From the NCBI RefSeq assembly GCF_004216555.1, contig NZ_SGWQ01000004.1, positions 464,886 to 528,885 of the forward strand: 64,000 bases of DNA, read 5' to 3'. Of the stretch, positions 26,312 through 37,038 are shown piece by piece. Both the position numbers and the translations under genes were made by a program. This DNA is from Herbihabitans rhizosphaerae (GTDB lineage Bacteria; Actinomycetota; Actinomycetes; Mycobacteriales; Pseudonocardiaceae). Every line of letters starts with the position of its first letter. The first letter of the stretch is position 1. The notes below the pieces were generated by a model that ran no database searches, was not told the origin of the DNA, and worked only from the letters and a program-made list of their open reading frames with translations.

Positions 26312-26767
26312 CGCGCCGAGCTTGAGCTTCATGCCGACGTGGCTGGCCACGAAGCCGAGCCGCTCGTAGAACCGGTGGGCGTCGCTCCTGGTGGCGTCGC
26401 TGGTGAGCTGGACGATCGCGCAACCGCGCTGCCCGGCCTGCTCGACACACCACTTGATCAGCCGCTGGCCGAGGCCGGTGCCACGCTGGTCGGAGCGCAC
26501 CCGAACGCCCTCGATCGTGGCGCGGGTGGCACCGAGCCGGGACAGGCCGGTGGTGAAGGTCAACTGCAGGGTGCCGACCACCTCGCCGTTCGCCTCGGCC
26601 ACCGCGAGCAACTGGTTCGGGTCGGAGTCGATCGCGGCGAACGCGTCGAGGTAGCGCGGGTCGCCGGGGCGCTCCCGGGCGGCGCCGAGGGGGTCGTCGG
26701 CCAGCATCGCCACGATCGCCGGGATGTCGGCCGCCGTGGCGCGGCGAATCAGGTGCTCCTGCGTCAT
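26306..26767 (-). CDS. GNAT-family acetyltransferase
   Basis: A 153-aa single-domain N-acetyltransferase: IRRATAADIPAIVAML at the N-terminus, EVVGTLQLTFT mid-chain, the acetyl-CoA loop VRSDQRGTGLGQRLIKW at about 95-110 and a C-terminal DAHRFYERLGF. The substrate is unknown. ATG 26767 is the first codon fitting family homology; a longer reading from 26842 adds 25 unconserved residues. It converges on coaD with a 6-nt overlap and is divergent from the RNase gene (88 bp between starts). Confidence 0.88.
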   Translation of the reverse strand: MTQEHLIRRATAADIPAIVAMLADDPLGAARERPGDPRYLDAFAAIDSDPNQLLAVAEANGEVVGTLQLTFTTGLSRLGATRATIEGVRVRSDQRGTGLGQRLIKWCVEQAGQRGCAIVQLTSDATRSDAHRFYERLGFVASHVGMKLKLGAS

Positions 26768-26855
26768 ACCCAGAGAATGCCACTGCGCGCCACCGCTTTC
26801 CGCGAGTTCACGTGCGAGTGGTTGACTGCTCACGGAACGCACCTACGGTCGGGAC

Positions 26856-27281
26856 ATGACCAACATCACTTCACGCGCAGCAAGGTCCGCCCTCGCCGTC
26901 CTCGTCGCGGTGCTCACCGCACTCGGCCTCGGCACGGCGGCGTACGCCGACACCACGGTGCCCGCCGCGCCGGCCGCGGAGTGCGGAGACACGTCCGGAT
27001 TCACGGTCGTCCCGTTGAGCCAGCTTCCCCCGGAGGCCACCGACACGGAGAAGCTGATCGAGACGGACGGCCCGTTCCCGTACCCGCAGGACGGCACGGT
27101 CTTCCAGAACCGCGAGGGCCTGCTGCCGCAATGTCCGTCCGAGTACTACCACGAGTACACGGTGAAGACGCCCGGCTCCGACGATCGGGGTGCGCGGCGG
27201 ATCGTGACCGGTGAAGGCGGAGAGCACTTCTACACCAAGGATCACTACGAGACCTTCGTGCTGATCGACCGCGAACGCTGA
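26856..27281 (+). CDS. Secreted guanyl-specific ribonuclease, RNase Sa family
   Basis: A 141-aa exported RNase of the barnase/RNase Sa (N1/T1) group. Signal peptide 1-31 (AYA cleavage). The mature domain closely follows RNase Sa: LPPEATDT, DGPFPYPQDG, VFQNREGLLP, YYHEYTVKTPG and DHYETFVLID. Catalytic equivalents of Glu54, Arg69 and His85 are Glu100, Arg115 and His130. It cleaves RNA after guanosine. The RNase Sa disulfide (C7-C96) is absent; instead Cys43 and Cys93 are the only mature cysteines and probably pair. No barstar-like inhibitor gene is adjacent. Confidence 0.93.
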   Translation: MTNITSRAARSALAVLVAVLTALGLGTAAYADTTVPAAPAAECGDTSGFTVVPLSQLPPEATDTEKLIETDGPFPYPQDGTVFQNREGLLPQCPSEYYHEYTVKTPGSDDRGARRIVTGEGGEHFYTKDHYETFVLIDRER

Positions 27282-27344
27282 GCGGCGTGCCGATGGCTGG
27301 ACACGCCCAGCGAGGTCCACCCGGTCGGGGGGCAGGCGATGCAC

Positions 27345-27376
27345 ACTGGTGCGCAGTGTTGACAGTGCGCACCAGT
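27345..27376. promoter_or_regulatory. Dyad symmetry with embedded TTGACA upstream of sepIVA
   Basis: Fourteen-bp arms (ACTGGTGCGCAGTG / CAGTGCGCACCAGT, one mismatched pair) around a 4-nt loop. The centre contains TTGACA at 27359-27364, a consensus -35 box, but no good -10 follows at 16-18 bp. It may be the RNase terminator (64 bp after its stop) or an operator for the sepIVA operon. Confidence 0.4.
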
Positions 27377-27404
27377 TTGTGTCACCGGGGTGGAGGAGTC
27401 TGAC

Positions 27405-28130
27405 GTGTATCGGGTGTTCGAGTCGCTCGACGAGCTCGTCACGATCGTTGAGGAGGCTCGGGGGGTTCCCATGACGTCGGGGTGTGTCGTGCCCCGGGGT
27501 GATGTCCTCGAGTTGCTCGACGAGGTCCGTGACGCACTGCCGCCCGAGATGGACGACGCGCAGGACGTCCTTGACCACAAGGCCGAGGTGATCGGCAAGG
27601 CCGAGCACCAGGCGCAGCAGACGGTCAGCAAGGCCAACTCCGAGTCGGAGCAGACGCTCGCGGAGGCCAAGGCGGAGGCGGAGCGGATCATCGCCGAAGC
27701 CAGGGCGCACGCCGACCGGATGGTCGCCGACGCGCGCCAGGAGGCCGAGCGCACGGTGACCGCGGGCCGCGCCGAGTTCGACGAGTTGGTCGGGCGCTCG
27801 CGCACCGAGGCCGAGCGGATGACCCAGGCCGGGCGCGCGTCCTACGAGCGCGCGGTCGAGGAGGGGCGCGACGAGCAGGCGCGCCTGGTCTCGCAGACCG
27901 AGGTCGTGCAGGCAGCGCACCTGGAGTCGGCGCGCGTCCTGGACGCCACCTCGGCGGAGTCGGACCGCCAGCGCGCGGAGTGCGACAACTACGTGGACGG
28001 CAAGCTCGCCGAATTCGAGGAGCTGCTCGCCAAGACACTGCGCACGGTCGGTACCGGAAGGGTGCACCTGCGCGGCGGCTCGAACGGCGTGCACGCGGCC
28101 GCCGCGCCGTTCGACTACGACGATCGCTGA
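27405..28130 (+). CDS. sepIVA: SepIVA-like DivIVA-family division protein
   Basis: A 241-aa coiled-coil protein matching mycobacterial SepIVA (Rv2927c), a septum and elongation factor: N-terminus VYRVFESLDELVTIVEEARGVPMT followed by a GCVVPRGDVLELLDEV segment, then an Ala/Glu-rich helical rod from about 60 to 215. GTG 27405 is supported by GGAGGAG at 27392-27398 and by family homology; GTG 27390 would overlap the SD. The order sepIVA-yceD-rpmF-rnc-mutM is the same as in Mycobacterium. Two cytoskeletal coiled-coil genes of different classes therefore occur in this window. Confidence 0.88.
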   Translation: MYRVFESLDELVTIVEEARGVPMTSGCVVPRGDVLELLDEVRDALPPEMDDAQDVLDHKAEVIGKAEHQAQQTVSKANSESEQTLAEAKAEAERIIAEARAHADRMVADARQEAERTVTAGRAEFDELVGRSRTEAERMTQAGRASYERAVEEGRDEQARLVSQTEVVQAAHLESARVLDATSAESDRQRAECDNYVDGKLAEFEELLAKTLRTVGTGRVHLRGGSNGVHAAAAPFDYDDR

Positions 28131-28238
28131 CGGGATTTCACCTGAGGCGGGTCGATCGCGTAAGCTGACCCGGTTGGCCGCACGGCAATCGCCAGTTCGC
28201 GGCGGGACCACACAAGCACAGGACACACTGAGTTCACC

Positions 28239-28826
28239 ATGTCTGAGCATCGGCACGGCACCACGCACCGGGTCGCCAACGGTCCGTGGGTCATCGACAC
28301 CCGCGATCTGGGGCGCCGCCCGGGGTCCTCGCGCGCGCATCGCCGCACGCTGCCGGCGCCCGCCGGGCTGGGTCAGGCCGACGTGATCGCCGTTCCCGAG
28401 GGTGCCGACGTCGAGGTGGACCTGCTGCTGGAGTCGGTCATCGAGGGCGTGCTGGTGTCCGGCCCGGCGAGCGCGTCGGTCGCCGGCGAGTGCTCGCGGT
28501 GCCTCGACCCGATCTCCGACGAGATCGAGGTGCACGTCACCGAGCTGTTCGCCTACCCGGACAGCACCACCGAGGCGACGACCGACGAGGACGAGGTGTC
28601 CCACCTGGTCGACGACAAGATCGATCTCGAGCCGCTGGTGCGCGACGCGATGGTGCTCGCGCTGCCACAGGTGCCGCTGTGCACGCCGGACTGCGCCGGG
28701 CTCTGCCCCGGATGCGGCGGCAAGTGGGCCGATCTCGAGCCCGATCACGGACATGAGACCATTGATCCTCGATGGGCCGCGCTGAAGCGGTTCAGCGAGG
28801 CTCGTGACAACCCTGAGGAGAAGTAG
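28239..28826 (+). CDS. yceD: YceD/DUF177 family protein
   Basis: A 195-aa conserved protein encoded just before rpmF, as in most bacteria; the E. coli and plant homologues are linked to 23S rRNA accumulation. Cys pairs (CSRC at about 87-90 and [12 protein letters not shown] at about 148-159) suggest a zinc-binding site. The rpmF start follows the stop by 2 nt, indicating one operon. The 108-bp gap after sepIVA may contain an internal promoter (a TAAGCT-like -10 near 28161), which is weak. Confidence 0.9.
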   Translation: MSEHRHGTTHRVANGPWVIDTRDLGRRPGSSRAHRRTLPAPAGLGQADVIAVPEGADVEVDLLLESVIEGVLVSGPASASVAGECSRCLDPISDEIEVHVTELFAYPDSTTEATTDEDEVSHLVDDKIDLEPLVRDAMVLALPQVPLCTPDCAGLCPGCGGKWADLEPDHGHETIDPRWAALKRFSEARDNPEEK

Positions 28827-28828
28827 TC

Positions 28829-29011
28829 GTGGCCGTCCCGAAGCGGAAGATGTCGCGCTCGAACACGCGGTCGCGCCGCGCCCAGTGGAAGGCGAGTGCG
28901 CCGCACCTGGTCGAGTGCTCGAACCGGGCATGCCGCAAGCCGAAGCCCTCGCACGTCGCCTGCCCCACTTGCGGGCAGTACGACGGCCGCCAGGTCACCC
29001 AACCCGCCTGA
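28829..29011 (+). CDS. rpmF: 50S ribosomal protein L32 (zinc-binding form)
   Basis: A 60-aa ribosomal protein beginning [17 protein letters not shown], read from GTG. Four Cys (C30, C35, C45, C48) form the zinc-binding site, so this is the zinc-containing paralogue type, like the L28 in this window. It is sandwiched between yceD (2 nt) and rnc (10 nt) in a probable operon. Confidence 0.97.
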   Translation: MAVPKRKMSRSNTRSRRAQWKASAPHLVECSNRACRKPKPSHVACPTCGQYDGRQVTQPA

Positions 29012-29021
29012 TTCCGGGCGC

Positions 29022-29774
29022 ATGGGGGGAAAGGCGACCAGGGGTCCCACGGTTGATCCCGGTTCGTTGCTCGAAGCGCTCGGCGTCCAGCTCGACACCG
29101 AGTTGCTCACCCTTGCGCTGACGCACCGTTCCTACGCCTACGAGAACGGCGGCCTGCCGCCGAACGAGCGGCTGGAGTTCCTCGGCGACGCCGTGCTCGG
29201 CCTGGTGGTGACCGATCACCTGTACCGCACGCACCCCGAGCTGCCCGAGGGCCAGCTCGCCAAGCTGCGCGCGAGCGTGGTCAACATGCACGCGCTGGCC
29301 GGTGTCGCGCGCGCGCTCGGTGACGGTGGTCTCGGCACGCACCTGCTGCTCGGCAAGGGCGAGGAGCTGACCGGCGGCCGGGACAAGGCGAGCATCCTGG
29401 CCGACGGCATGGAGGCCGTGATCGGCGCGGTGTACCTGGCGCACGGCATCGACACCGCGCGCGATCTGGTGCACCGGCTGTTCGACCCGCTGCTGGCCGA
29501 GGCGCCGCTGCGGGGCGCCGGCCTGGACTGGAAGACGAGTCTCCAGGAGCTGACCGCGTCGGCCGGCCTCGGCGTGCCCGAGTACCGGGTGACCGAGGAG
29601 GGGCCGGACCACCGCAAGGAGTTCTCCGCGACCGTGCTGGTCGGCGGGCAGCCCTACGGCGGCGGTGACGGCAGCACGAAGAAGGAAGCCGAGCAGAAGG
29701 CGGCCGAGATCGCCTGGCGCACGCTGTCCGAGCAGGTCAAGGCCGACGCCAAGAAGGACGACGTCGAGGACTGA
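29022..29774 (+). CDS. rnc: Ribonuclease III
   Basis: Double-stranded-RNA endonuclease for rRNA processing and mRNA turnover. The 250-aa product has the RNase III signature [12 protein letters not shown] at about 47-58, the second acidic cluster [12 protein letters not shown] near 129-140, and a C-terminal double-stranded-RNA-binding domain (about 170-235). The ATG at 29022 lies 10 nt after rpmF. The upstream reading frame through rpmF is not coding for this protein. The C-terminus is a short Lys/Asp tail. Confidence 0.96.
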   Translation: MGGKATRGPTVDPGSLLEALGVQLDTELLTLALTHRSYAYENGGLPPNERLEFLGDAVLGLVVTDHLYRTHPELPEGQLAKLRASVVNMHALAGVARALGDGGLGTHLLLGKGEELTGGRDKASILADGMEAVIGAVYLAHGIDTARDLVHRLFDPLLAEAPLRGAGLDWKTSLQELTASAGLGVPEYRVTEEGPDHRKEFSATVLVGGQPYGGGDGSTKKEAEQKAAEIAWRTLSEQVKADAKKDDVED

Positions 29775-29807
29775 CCGGTTGTCGGTGCTCAGGGAGAGAA
29801 TGCCCGC

Positions 29808-30668
29808 GTGCCTGAACTTCCCGAGGTCGAAGTGGTGCGCCGCGGTCTCGAGGCGCATGTCGTCGGCCGGCTGATCACCAGCGTCGAGGTGCTGCATCCG
29901 AGGGCGATCCGCCGCCACATCGCCGGCGACATCGACTTCGCCGCGCGTCTGGCCGGTCAGACGATCACCGCGGCTCGCCGCCGCGGCAAGTACCTCTGGG
30001 CCGATCTCGACGGTGACGCCGCGATGCTGGCGCACCTCGGCATGAGCGGCCAGATGCTGATCCGGGACGGCGACGCGCCGGACGAGAAGCACCTGCGCGT
30101 GCGGCTGCGCTTCGCCGACGGCGGGCCGCAGCTGCGGTTCGTGGACCAGCGCACGTTCGGCGGACTGTCCATCGAGGACACCGTCGAGGTCGACGGGACC
30201 GTGCTGCCGGTGCCGGTCGCGCACATCGCGCGCGACCCCATGGACCCGGCCTTCGATCTGCCGGCGACCGTGAAAGCCTTGCGGCGCAAGCGAACCGAGG
30301 TCAAGCGCGCGCTGCTGGACCAGAACCTGATCTCCGGCATCGGCAACATCTACGCCGACGAGGCACTCTGGCGGGCCAAGCTGCACTGGGCCCGGCCGAC
30401 CGAGAAGTTGCCCGCCGCGAAGGCCACCGAGGTACTCGCGCACGCCGCCGACGTGATGCGCGAGGCGCTCGGCCAGGGCGGCACCTCGTTCGACGCGCTG
30501 TACGTCAACGTCAACGGCGAGTCCGGCTACTTCGACCGCTCGCTCGCGGTCTACGGCCAGGAGGGCCTGCCGTGCGGGCGCTGCGGCAGCCCCATCCGCC
30601 GCGAGCCGTTCATGAACCGCTCGTCCTACTCCTGCCCCCGCTGCCAACGCCGGCCCCACACCCGCTGA
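29808..30668 (+). CDS. mutM: Formamidopyrimidine-DNA glycosylase
   Basis: Bifunctional glycosylase/AP-lyase that removes 8-oxoguanine and FaPy lesions. The 286-aa product starts [15 protein letters not shown]; after Met removal Pro acts as the Schiff-base nucleophile and the following Glu is catalytic. It has a helix-two-turn-helix region ([13 protein letters not shown]) and a C-terminal zinc finger with CGRCG and CPRCQ. GTG 29808 is fixed by the obligatory N-terminus. In Mycobacterium acyP and smc follow soon after; here about 12.6 kb intervenes. Confidence 0.96.
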   Translation: MPELPEVEVVRRGLEAHVVGRLITSVEVLHPRAIRRHIAGDIDFAARLAGQTITAARRRGKYLWADLDGDAAMLAHLGMSGQMLIRDGDAPDEKHLRVRLRFADGGPQLRFVDQRTFGGLSIEDTVEVDGTVLPVPVAHIARDPMDPAFDLPATVKALRRKRTEVKRALLDQNLISGIGNIYADEALWRAKLHWARPTEKLPAAKATEVLAHAADVMREALGQGGTSFDALYVNVNGESGYFDRSLAVYGQEGLPCGRCGSPIRREPFMNRSSYSCPRCQRRPHTR

Positions 30669-30715
30669 ACACCCGCTGACCATCCAGCCGTTCGATCGCC
30701 AGGGGTGCTGTGCGC

Positions 30716-30738
30716 GGTACTGTGCAATGTGTAGTACC
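30716..30738. promoter_or_regulatory. Candidate PadR operator
   Basis: Inverted repeat GGTACT-N11-AGTACC, 27 bp before the PadR start. Size, position and the GTACT/AGTAC half-sites suit autorepression by the adjacent PadR protein. It is the only perfect dyad in the 96-bp leader. Confidence 0.6.
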
Positions 30739-30764
30739 GTCGTTCGCGCACTAACGGAGGTGGG

Positions 30765-31088
30765 ATGGATACCAGCCAGCTGCTCAAAGGGGTGCTCGAC
30801 CTGGCGGTGCTCGCGGTGCTGCGGGACAAGGACGGCTACGGCTACGACGTGCTCCGCCGGTTGCGCCACGGCGCGCTCACCGAGATCGGAGACGCCTCGG
30901 TGTACGGCACCCTGCGCAGGCTTTACCGCGCGGGCCTCCTCACTTCCTACGTTCAGCCGAGCGAGGAAGGCCCGCACCGCAAGTACTACAGCCTCAACGA
31001 ACTCGGCAGGCAGCGGTTGGCCGAATCGACGAAGACGTGGCGTGAGTTCGCCGCGTCACTGGACGAACTGATCGGGGAGAGCGAATGA
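30765..31088 (+). CDS. PadR-family transcriptional regulator
   Basis: A 107-aa winged-helix repressor: LLKGVLDLAVLAVLRDKDGYGYDVLRRL is the typical PadR N-terminus, with SVYGTLRRLYRAGLL as recognition helix plus wing and a short C-terminal dimerisation helix. It overlaps the next gene by 4 nt (ATGA), as PadR genes often do with HAAS-domain membrane-protein genes. It is probably autoregulated through the dyad at 30716-30738. The ligand is unknown. Confidence 0.92.
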   Translation: MDTSQLLKGVLDLAVLAVLRDKDGYGYDVLRRLRHGALTEIGDASVYGTLRRLYRAGLLTSYVQPSEEGPHRKYYSLNELGRQRLAESTKTWREFAASLDELIGESE

Positions 31089-32191
31089 ACTCGTCCACTG
31101 TGGACACCGTGGAAAGCTATGTCGACGCGCTCAAGAAAGCGCTGAGCGATCTTCCGTCGTCGGAGGTGGAGGAGATCCTGGACGACGTCCGGCCGCAACT
31201 GGTCGACGTCGCGGCGGAGCTGCCGACGATCGAGGCGATGACGGAAAGGCTTGGCACGCCTGAGAAGTACGCCGCCGAGCTCCGCGCGGCCGCCGGCTAC
31301 CCGAACACCGCCGCGACCGCTTCGGCGGACTGGAGTGCGCGGCTCGCCGTGCTCGGTCTGCTCATCGGTGTCGGCTCGGTACTACTGGGTGGAATCTATC
31401 TCGGCCTGGTCTGGTTCAGGATGTTCACGCGCATCAGCCCACTCGGCGAGGCCGAGCGGACGATGGTGCTCGCGGTGATCGCCGCCGGTCTGACGGTGCT
31501 GGCGATCACGGTGGTATTCGTTCGCGGGAACGGCCGCATGGCCAGGATCGCCGCGCTGCCGGGCCTGCGGCGGGCCACGTCGGCGCTCGACGACGCGGAT
31601 CATCCGATCGGCGGCTACCTTCGCTCGTTGCAGCCAGGTTGGTGGCTGGTCCGCGCACTGGCGATGGTCGCGGTCGTGTCGCTTCCGGTCAGCACCTTCG
31701 GCTCACCGGTCGCGTGGGCGTGCACGATCGTGCTCGTCGGGTTGCTCGCCCTGCCCGGGTCGGTGTACTTCGGCAAGCGGGCCGCCAGGAACCGGCGGTC
31801 ACCATGGCTGGCGATAACGGCGAACGCATTGATCGTGGGCATTCTCCTGACCGGTGTGTTCGTTGTTTTCAAGCAGGCGAGCCAGGGACCCGCGGTCGTG
31901 TACTCCGCGCGCGGGCTCACCCACGACGGCGTGGACACCCACAATCTCTACGCGTTCGACGGAAGCGGTCGTCCGATCCCGGACTTCTATCTGTACGACC
32001 AGAACGGCAAGCCGATCAACGCGCGGCACGAGGTGTGCGGCCCGTGGGGCATGCCGAAGGTCGAGGAGCGCACCGACAACCGGTTCCCGCGTAACAAGGT
32101 CACCTTCGACAGCCGCGTCGCGCGCAGTTGCCGGGAGATTCCGGGCGTTCCGTTCTCGGTCGCGCTGCCGAACTCGTCGCCGCCGCGCTGA
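31085..32191 (+). CDS. HAAS-domain integral membrane protein
   Basis: A 368-aa protein with an N-terminal HAAS-type helical signalling domain (about 8-70: VESYVDALKKALSDLPSSEVEEILDDVRPQL-like), then about five membrane helices (near 80-105, 119-140, 190-210, 215-235, 240-262) and a C-terminal extracytoplasmic domain with two Cys. HAAS domains are found beside PadR regulators and are thought to link membrane state to PadR output. The iterated palindrome at 31093-31105 is fused directly to the start codon region (Met-Asn-Ser-Ser-Thr-Val-Asp). The 218 bp after the gene (32192-32409) hold nothing I recognise. Confidence 0.8.
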   Translation: MNSSTVDTVESYVDALKKALSDLPSSEVEEILDDVRPQLVDVAAELPTIEAMTERLGTPEKYAAELRAAAGYPNTAATASADWSARLAVLGLLIGVGSVLLGGIYLGLVWFRMFTRISPLGEAERTMVLAVIAAGLTVLAITVVFVRGNGRMARIAALPGLRRATSALDDADHPIGGYLRSLQPGWWLVRALAMVAVVSLPVSTFGSPVAWACTIVLVGLLALPGSVYFGKRAARNRRSPWLAITANALIVGILLTGVFVVFKQASQGPAVVYSARGLTHDGVDTHNLYAFDGSGRPIPDFYLYDQNGKPINARHEVCGPWGMPKVEERTDNRFPRNKVTFDSRVARSCREIPGVPFSVALPNSSPPR

Positions 32192-32409
32192 TCGGAGACG
32201 GCGGTCACCTGACCGTCATGAATCGCTCGTCCTGTTACGCACCAATCCAGGTCGCGTACGCCGACAGCTCAGATGAGGGACGGCGCTGCGCCTGCAACAG
32301 CGCGGTGACGGTGTCGCGAGCAAGTGGATGGCGGCGCGCCTGTCCGGGTGCGACTCGGCGCGCTTCCCGCAGCGCGTCCAACGCAAGGTGCGTCGCAGGA
32401 GGACGCGTT

Positions 32410-32967
32410 GTGTATCTGATTCGCCCCGCCGAGCCGGCCGATCGCGCAGCGGTCGAGGCCCTGGTCCGCGCGCGGTCCGCCTGGATGCGTGATCACGGGC
32501 TCGGCCGCTGGCGCGGCTGGGAGCACTCCGCTCGGGCACTCGCCGACCAGATCGCCGAGCCGGACTGGCCGGTGTGGGTGCTGGTCGACCCGGCCGGTGA
32601 CCTGATCGGTGTCACCACGACGGACGAGACGCCGCACCTCGGCTGGACCGAGCACGAACGCGCCGAGCCCGCGATCTTCCTCCAGTCCACCGTCACCCAC
32701 CCGGACCACGCCGGCCAATCGCTGGGCATGGTCATCGCCTTCTGGGCGCTCGATCGTGCCGCACGCCTCGGACAGCGGTGGGTGCGCCGCGGCGTCCTCA
32801 CCGACCAACACGGCGGCAACCTCGGCCTCATCGCCTACTACCGCCGCCAAGGCTGGCGAGTCGTGCGCACCATCCCGCATCCACGCAAACCACAGATCAC
32901 CGTGTGGTCACTCGCACGTCCGGCCGCGCGTCAACCCGATCTCGACAGGGTCGTGGCCGAGAACTAG
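32410..32967 (+). CDS. GNAT-family acetyltransferase
   Basis: A 185-aa acetyltransferase with IRPAEPADRAAVEALV at the N-terminus, FLQSTVTHPDHAGQSLGMVIAFWALDRA as the acetyl-CoA region and GLIAYYRRQGWRVVR near the C-terminus. The substrate is unknown. GTG 32410 has AGGAGG at 32398-32403 with 6-nt spacing, which excludes the much longer in-frame reading from 32128. It sits between the PadR pair and the kdp operon without overlap. Confidence 0.82.
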   Translation: MYLIRPAEPADRAAVEALVRARSAWMRDHGLGRWRGWEHSARALADQIAEPDWPVWVLVDPAGDLIGVTTTDETPHLGWTEHERAEPAIFLQSTVTHPDHAGQSLGMVIAFWALDRAARLGQRWVRRGVLTDQHGGNLGLIAYYRRQGWRVVRTIPHPRKPQITVWSLARPAARQPDLDRVVAEN

Positions 32968-32989
32968 GAGACCGCTGTCACCTGGCGCG

Positions 32990-33048
32990 TCAGGATCGCG
33001 TCAAGGGCGTGAGAGGGCGGTATCAAGGAACCGTCAGGCACCCTCAAG
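32990..33048 (+). promoter_or_regulatory. Phased TCARG repeats upstream of kdp; candidate KdpE site
   Basis: TCAGG or TCAAG(G) occurs at 32990, 33001, 33023, 33034 and 33044, spaced 11, 22, 11 and 10 bp, that is, on one face of the helix with one position skipped. OmpR-type regulators such as KdpE bind direct repeats of about this spacing. It lies 76-134 bp before the first kdp-leader ORF. Confidence 0.5.
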
Positions 33049-33123
33049 CTGGGCATTTACGGGTGCACGATCTTCTGGTCCGGGCCGCCATGGGGGCGGT
33101 CCACCCAGAGGGGAGCCGCACCG

Positions 33124-33207
33124 ATGGCCGATATGGCCTACGCCGTGCTGCTGATCGCCGGGTTCGCCGTCCTCGCTCTCGCCCTGCGCGGGTTGGAGAA
33201 GCTGTGA
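33124..33207 (+). CDS. 27-aa hydrophobic leader protein of the kdp operon
   Basis: ATG followed by 26 codons and TGA: MADMAYAVLLIAGFAVLALALRGLEKL. A single predicted membrane helix (about 5-22) with a positively charged C-terminus. GGGGAG lies 8 nt upstream. Its stop overlaps the kdpF start (GTGA). It resembles KdpF in size and topology but not in sequence. It could be a second small subunit stabilising KdpABC or a coupling leader peptide. I recall similar short ORFs before kdpF in other actinomycetes, but I cannot verify this here. Confidence 0.65.
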   Translation: MADMAYAVLLIAGFAVLALALRGLEKL

Positions 33208-33305
33208 GTGGTACCGGCGCGCTCGCGAACACCGTCGGCGGTGTCGTCGCGCTTCTGTTGATCATCTACCTGTTCGTCGCGCTGATCAGGCCGGAGAAGT
33301 TCTGA
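33204..33305 (+). CDS. kdpF: K+-transporting ATPase subunit KdpF
   Basis: A 33-aa single-helix membrane peptide (MSGTGALANTVGGVVALLLI..., ending RPEKF) that stabilises the KdpABC complex. It overlaps the 27-aa ORF by 4 nt upstream and kdpA by 1 nt (TGATG) downstream, so the whole set is translationally coupled. The C-terminal LIRPEKF is the usual KdpF ending. Confidence 0.9.
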   Translation: MSGTGALANTVGGVVALLLIIYLFVALIRPEKF

Positions 33306-34962
33306 TGTCGCACACCGCGGCCGGCCTGCTCCAGGTCGGCCTCCTCGTCGTGGCCTTGGCCGCCGTGTACCGCCCGCTCGGCGACTACATGGCGCGCGTG
33401 TACACCAGCACCAAGCACAACCGCGTCGAGCGCGCGGTCTACAAGATCGTCCGGGTGGACCCGGAGTCCCAGCAGCACTGGAAGACCTACGCGGCCGGCG
33501 TGCTCGGGTTCTCCGCCGTCGGCATCGTGCTGCTGTACCTGGTGCAGCGCCTGCAAACCCTGCTGCCGTGGAACTTCGGCCGCGGCCCGGTCGACGAGGG
33601 GATCGCGTTCAACACGGCGATCAGCTTCGTCACCAACACCAACTGGCAGTCCTACGTACCCGAGTCGGTCATGGGCCACAGCGTCCAGATGATCGGCCTC
33701 ACCGTGCAGAACTTCGTGTCCGCCGCGGTGGGGATCGCGGTCGCGATCGCGCTGATCCGCGGGTTCACCCGCGCGAGTACCGACCGGCTGGGCAACTTCT
33801 GGGTCGACCTCACCCGCGGTGTGGTGCGGATCCTGCTGCCGATGGCGTTCGTGTTCGCGATCGTGCTGGTGGCGCTGGGCACGGTGATGAGCCTGCGCTC
33901 CGGCGTGGACGTGTCCACTGTGGACGGTCAGGGCAAGACGATCGCGCTCGCCCCGGCGGCCAGCCAGGAGGCGATCAAGGAGCTCGGCACCAACGGCGGC
34001 GGGATCTTCAACGCGAACTCGTCGCACCCGTTCGAGAACCCCAGCTCGTGGTCCAACCTGATCGAGATCTTCCTGCTGCTGGTGATCCCCGTTTCGCTCA
34101 CCCGCACGTTCGGAACCCTTGTGGGACAACGCAAGCAGGGCTACGTGCTGCTGTCGGTGATGGGCGTGCTGTGGACCGGCATGCTGGCCGTGATCTGGTG
34201 GGCGGAGACGCACCTGAACGGGCCGGCGGCGCTGCTGGCCGGCGCCAGTATGGAGGGCAAGGAGCAGCGATTCGGGATTCCCGGGTCGGCGCTGTTCGCC
34301 AACTCCACGACCGGCACGTCGACCGGCGCGGTCAACTCGTTGCACGACAGCTATTCCGGCCTCGGTGGCGGCGGCGCGATGCTGAACATGCTGTTCGGTG
34401 AGATGACGCCGGGCGGGGTCGGCACCGGCATCTACTCGATACTGGTGATGGCGATCATCGCGGTGTTCCTCGCCGGCCTCATGGTCGGCCGCACGCCGGA
34501 GTACCTCGGCAAGAAGCTCGGTCGCCGCGAGGTGACCTGCGCGGCGATCGCGATCCTGGCCATGCCCACCGTGATGCTGATCGGCTCGGGCATCGCGATC
34601 GCGCAGTCGGACACGTCCGGCGCCATGGCCAACTCGGGTGCGCACGGACTGTCCGAAGTGCTGTACGCCTACGCGTCGGCGTCCAACAACAACGGCAGCG
34701 CGTTCGCCGGCATCACGGTGACCGGCGACTGGTTCCAGGCGTCGCTGGGCATCTGCATGCTGCTCGGCCGCTTCATCCCGATCATCGCGGTACTTCGGCT
34801 CGCCGGATTGCTTGCGGCACAACGGAAAGTCCCGGTCACGGCCGGCACGCTGCCCACCACGGGCCCGCTGTTCGGCTCGCTGCTCACCGGCACCGTCGTC
34901 CTCGTCGCGGCGCTCACGTTCGTGCCGGCGCTCGCACTCGGTCCCATCGCGGAGGCACTCGC

Positions 34963-34966
<4 letters not shown>
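33305..34966 (+). CDS. kdpA: K+-transporting ATPase subunit KdpA
   Basis: Potassium-selective membrane subunit of the Kdp P-type ATPase, 553 aa with about ten membrane helices. Selectivity-filter segments are visible: TNTNWQSY near 107-114 and [11 protein letters not shown] near 228-238, plus later Gly-rich loops. The sequence is full length. It overlaps kdpB by 4 nt (ATGA). An exact iterated palindrome at 33913-33925 encodes Ser-Thr-Val-Asp in an extracytoplasmic loop. Confidence 0.97.

Positions 34967-37034
<2,068 letters not shown>

Positions 37035-37038
<4 letters not shown>

Noticed and set aside
27282..27404. Barstar-like inhibitor gene next to the secreted RNase
   Set aside because: The 123 bp contain only a dyad and the sepIVA leader; neither neighbour resembles barstar.
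32968..33123. c-di-AMP (ydaO-type) riboswitch upstream of kdp
   Set aside because: Potassium genes are known targets, but I could not match the conserved ydaO core segments or fold its pseudoknot in these 156 bp; phased repeats explain the region better.
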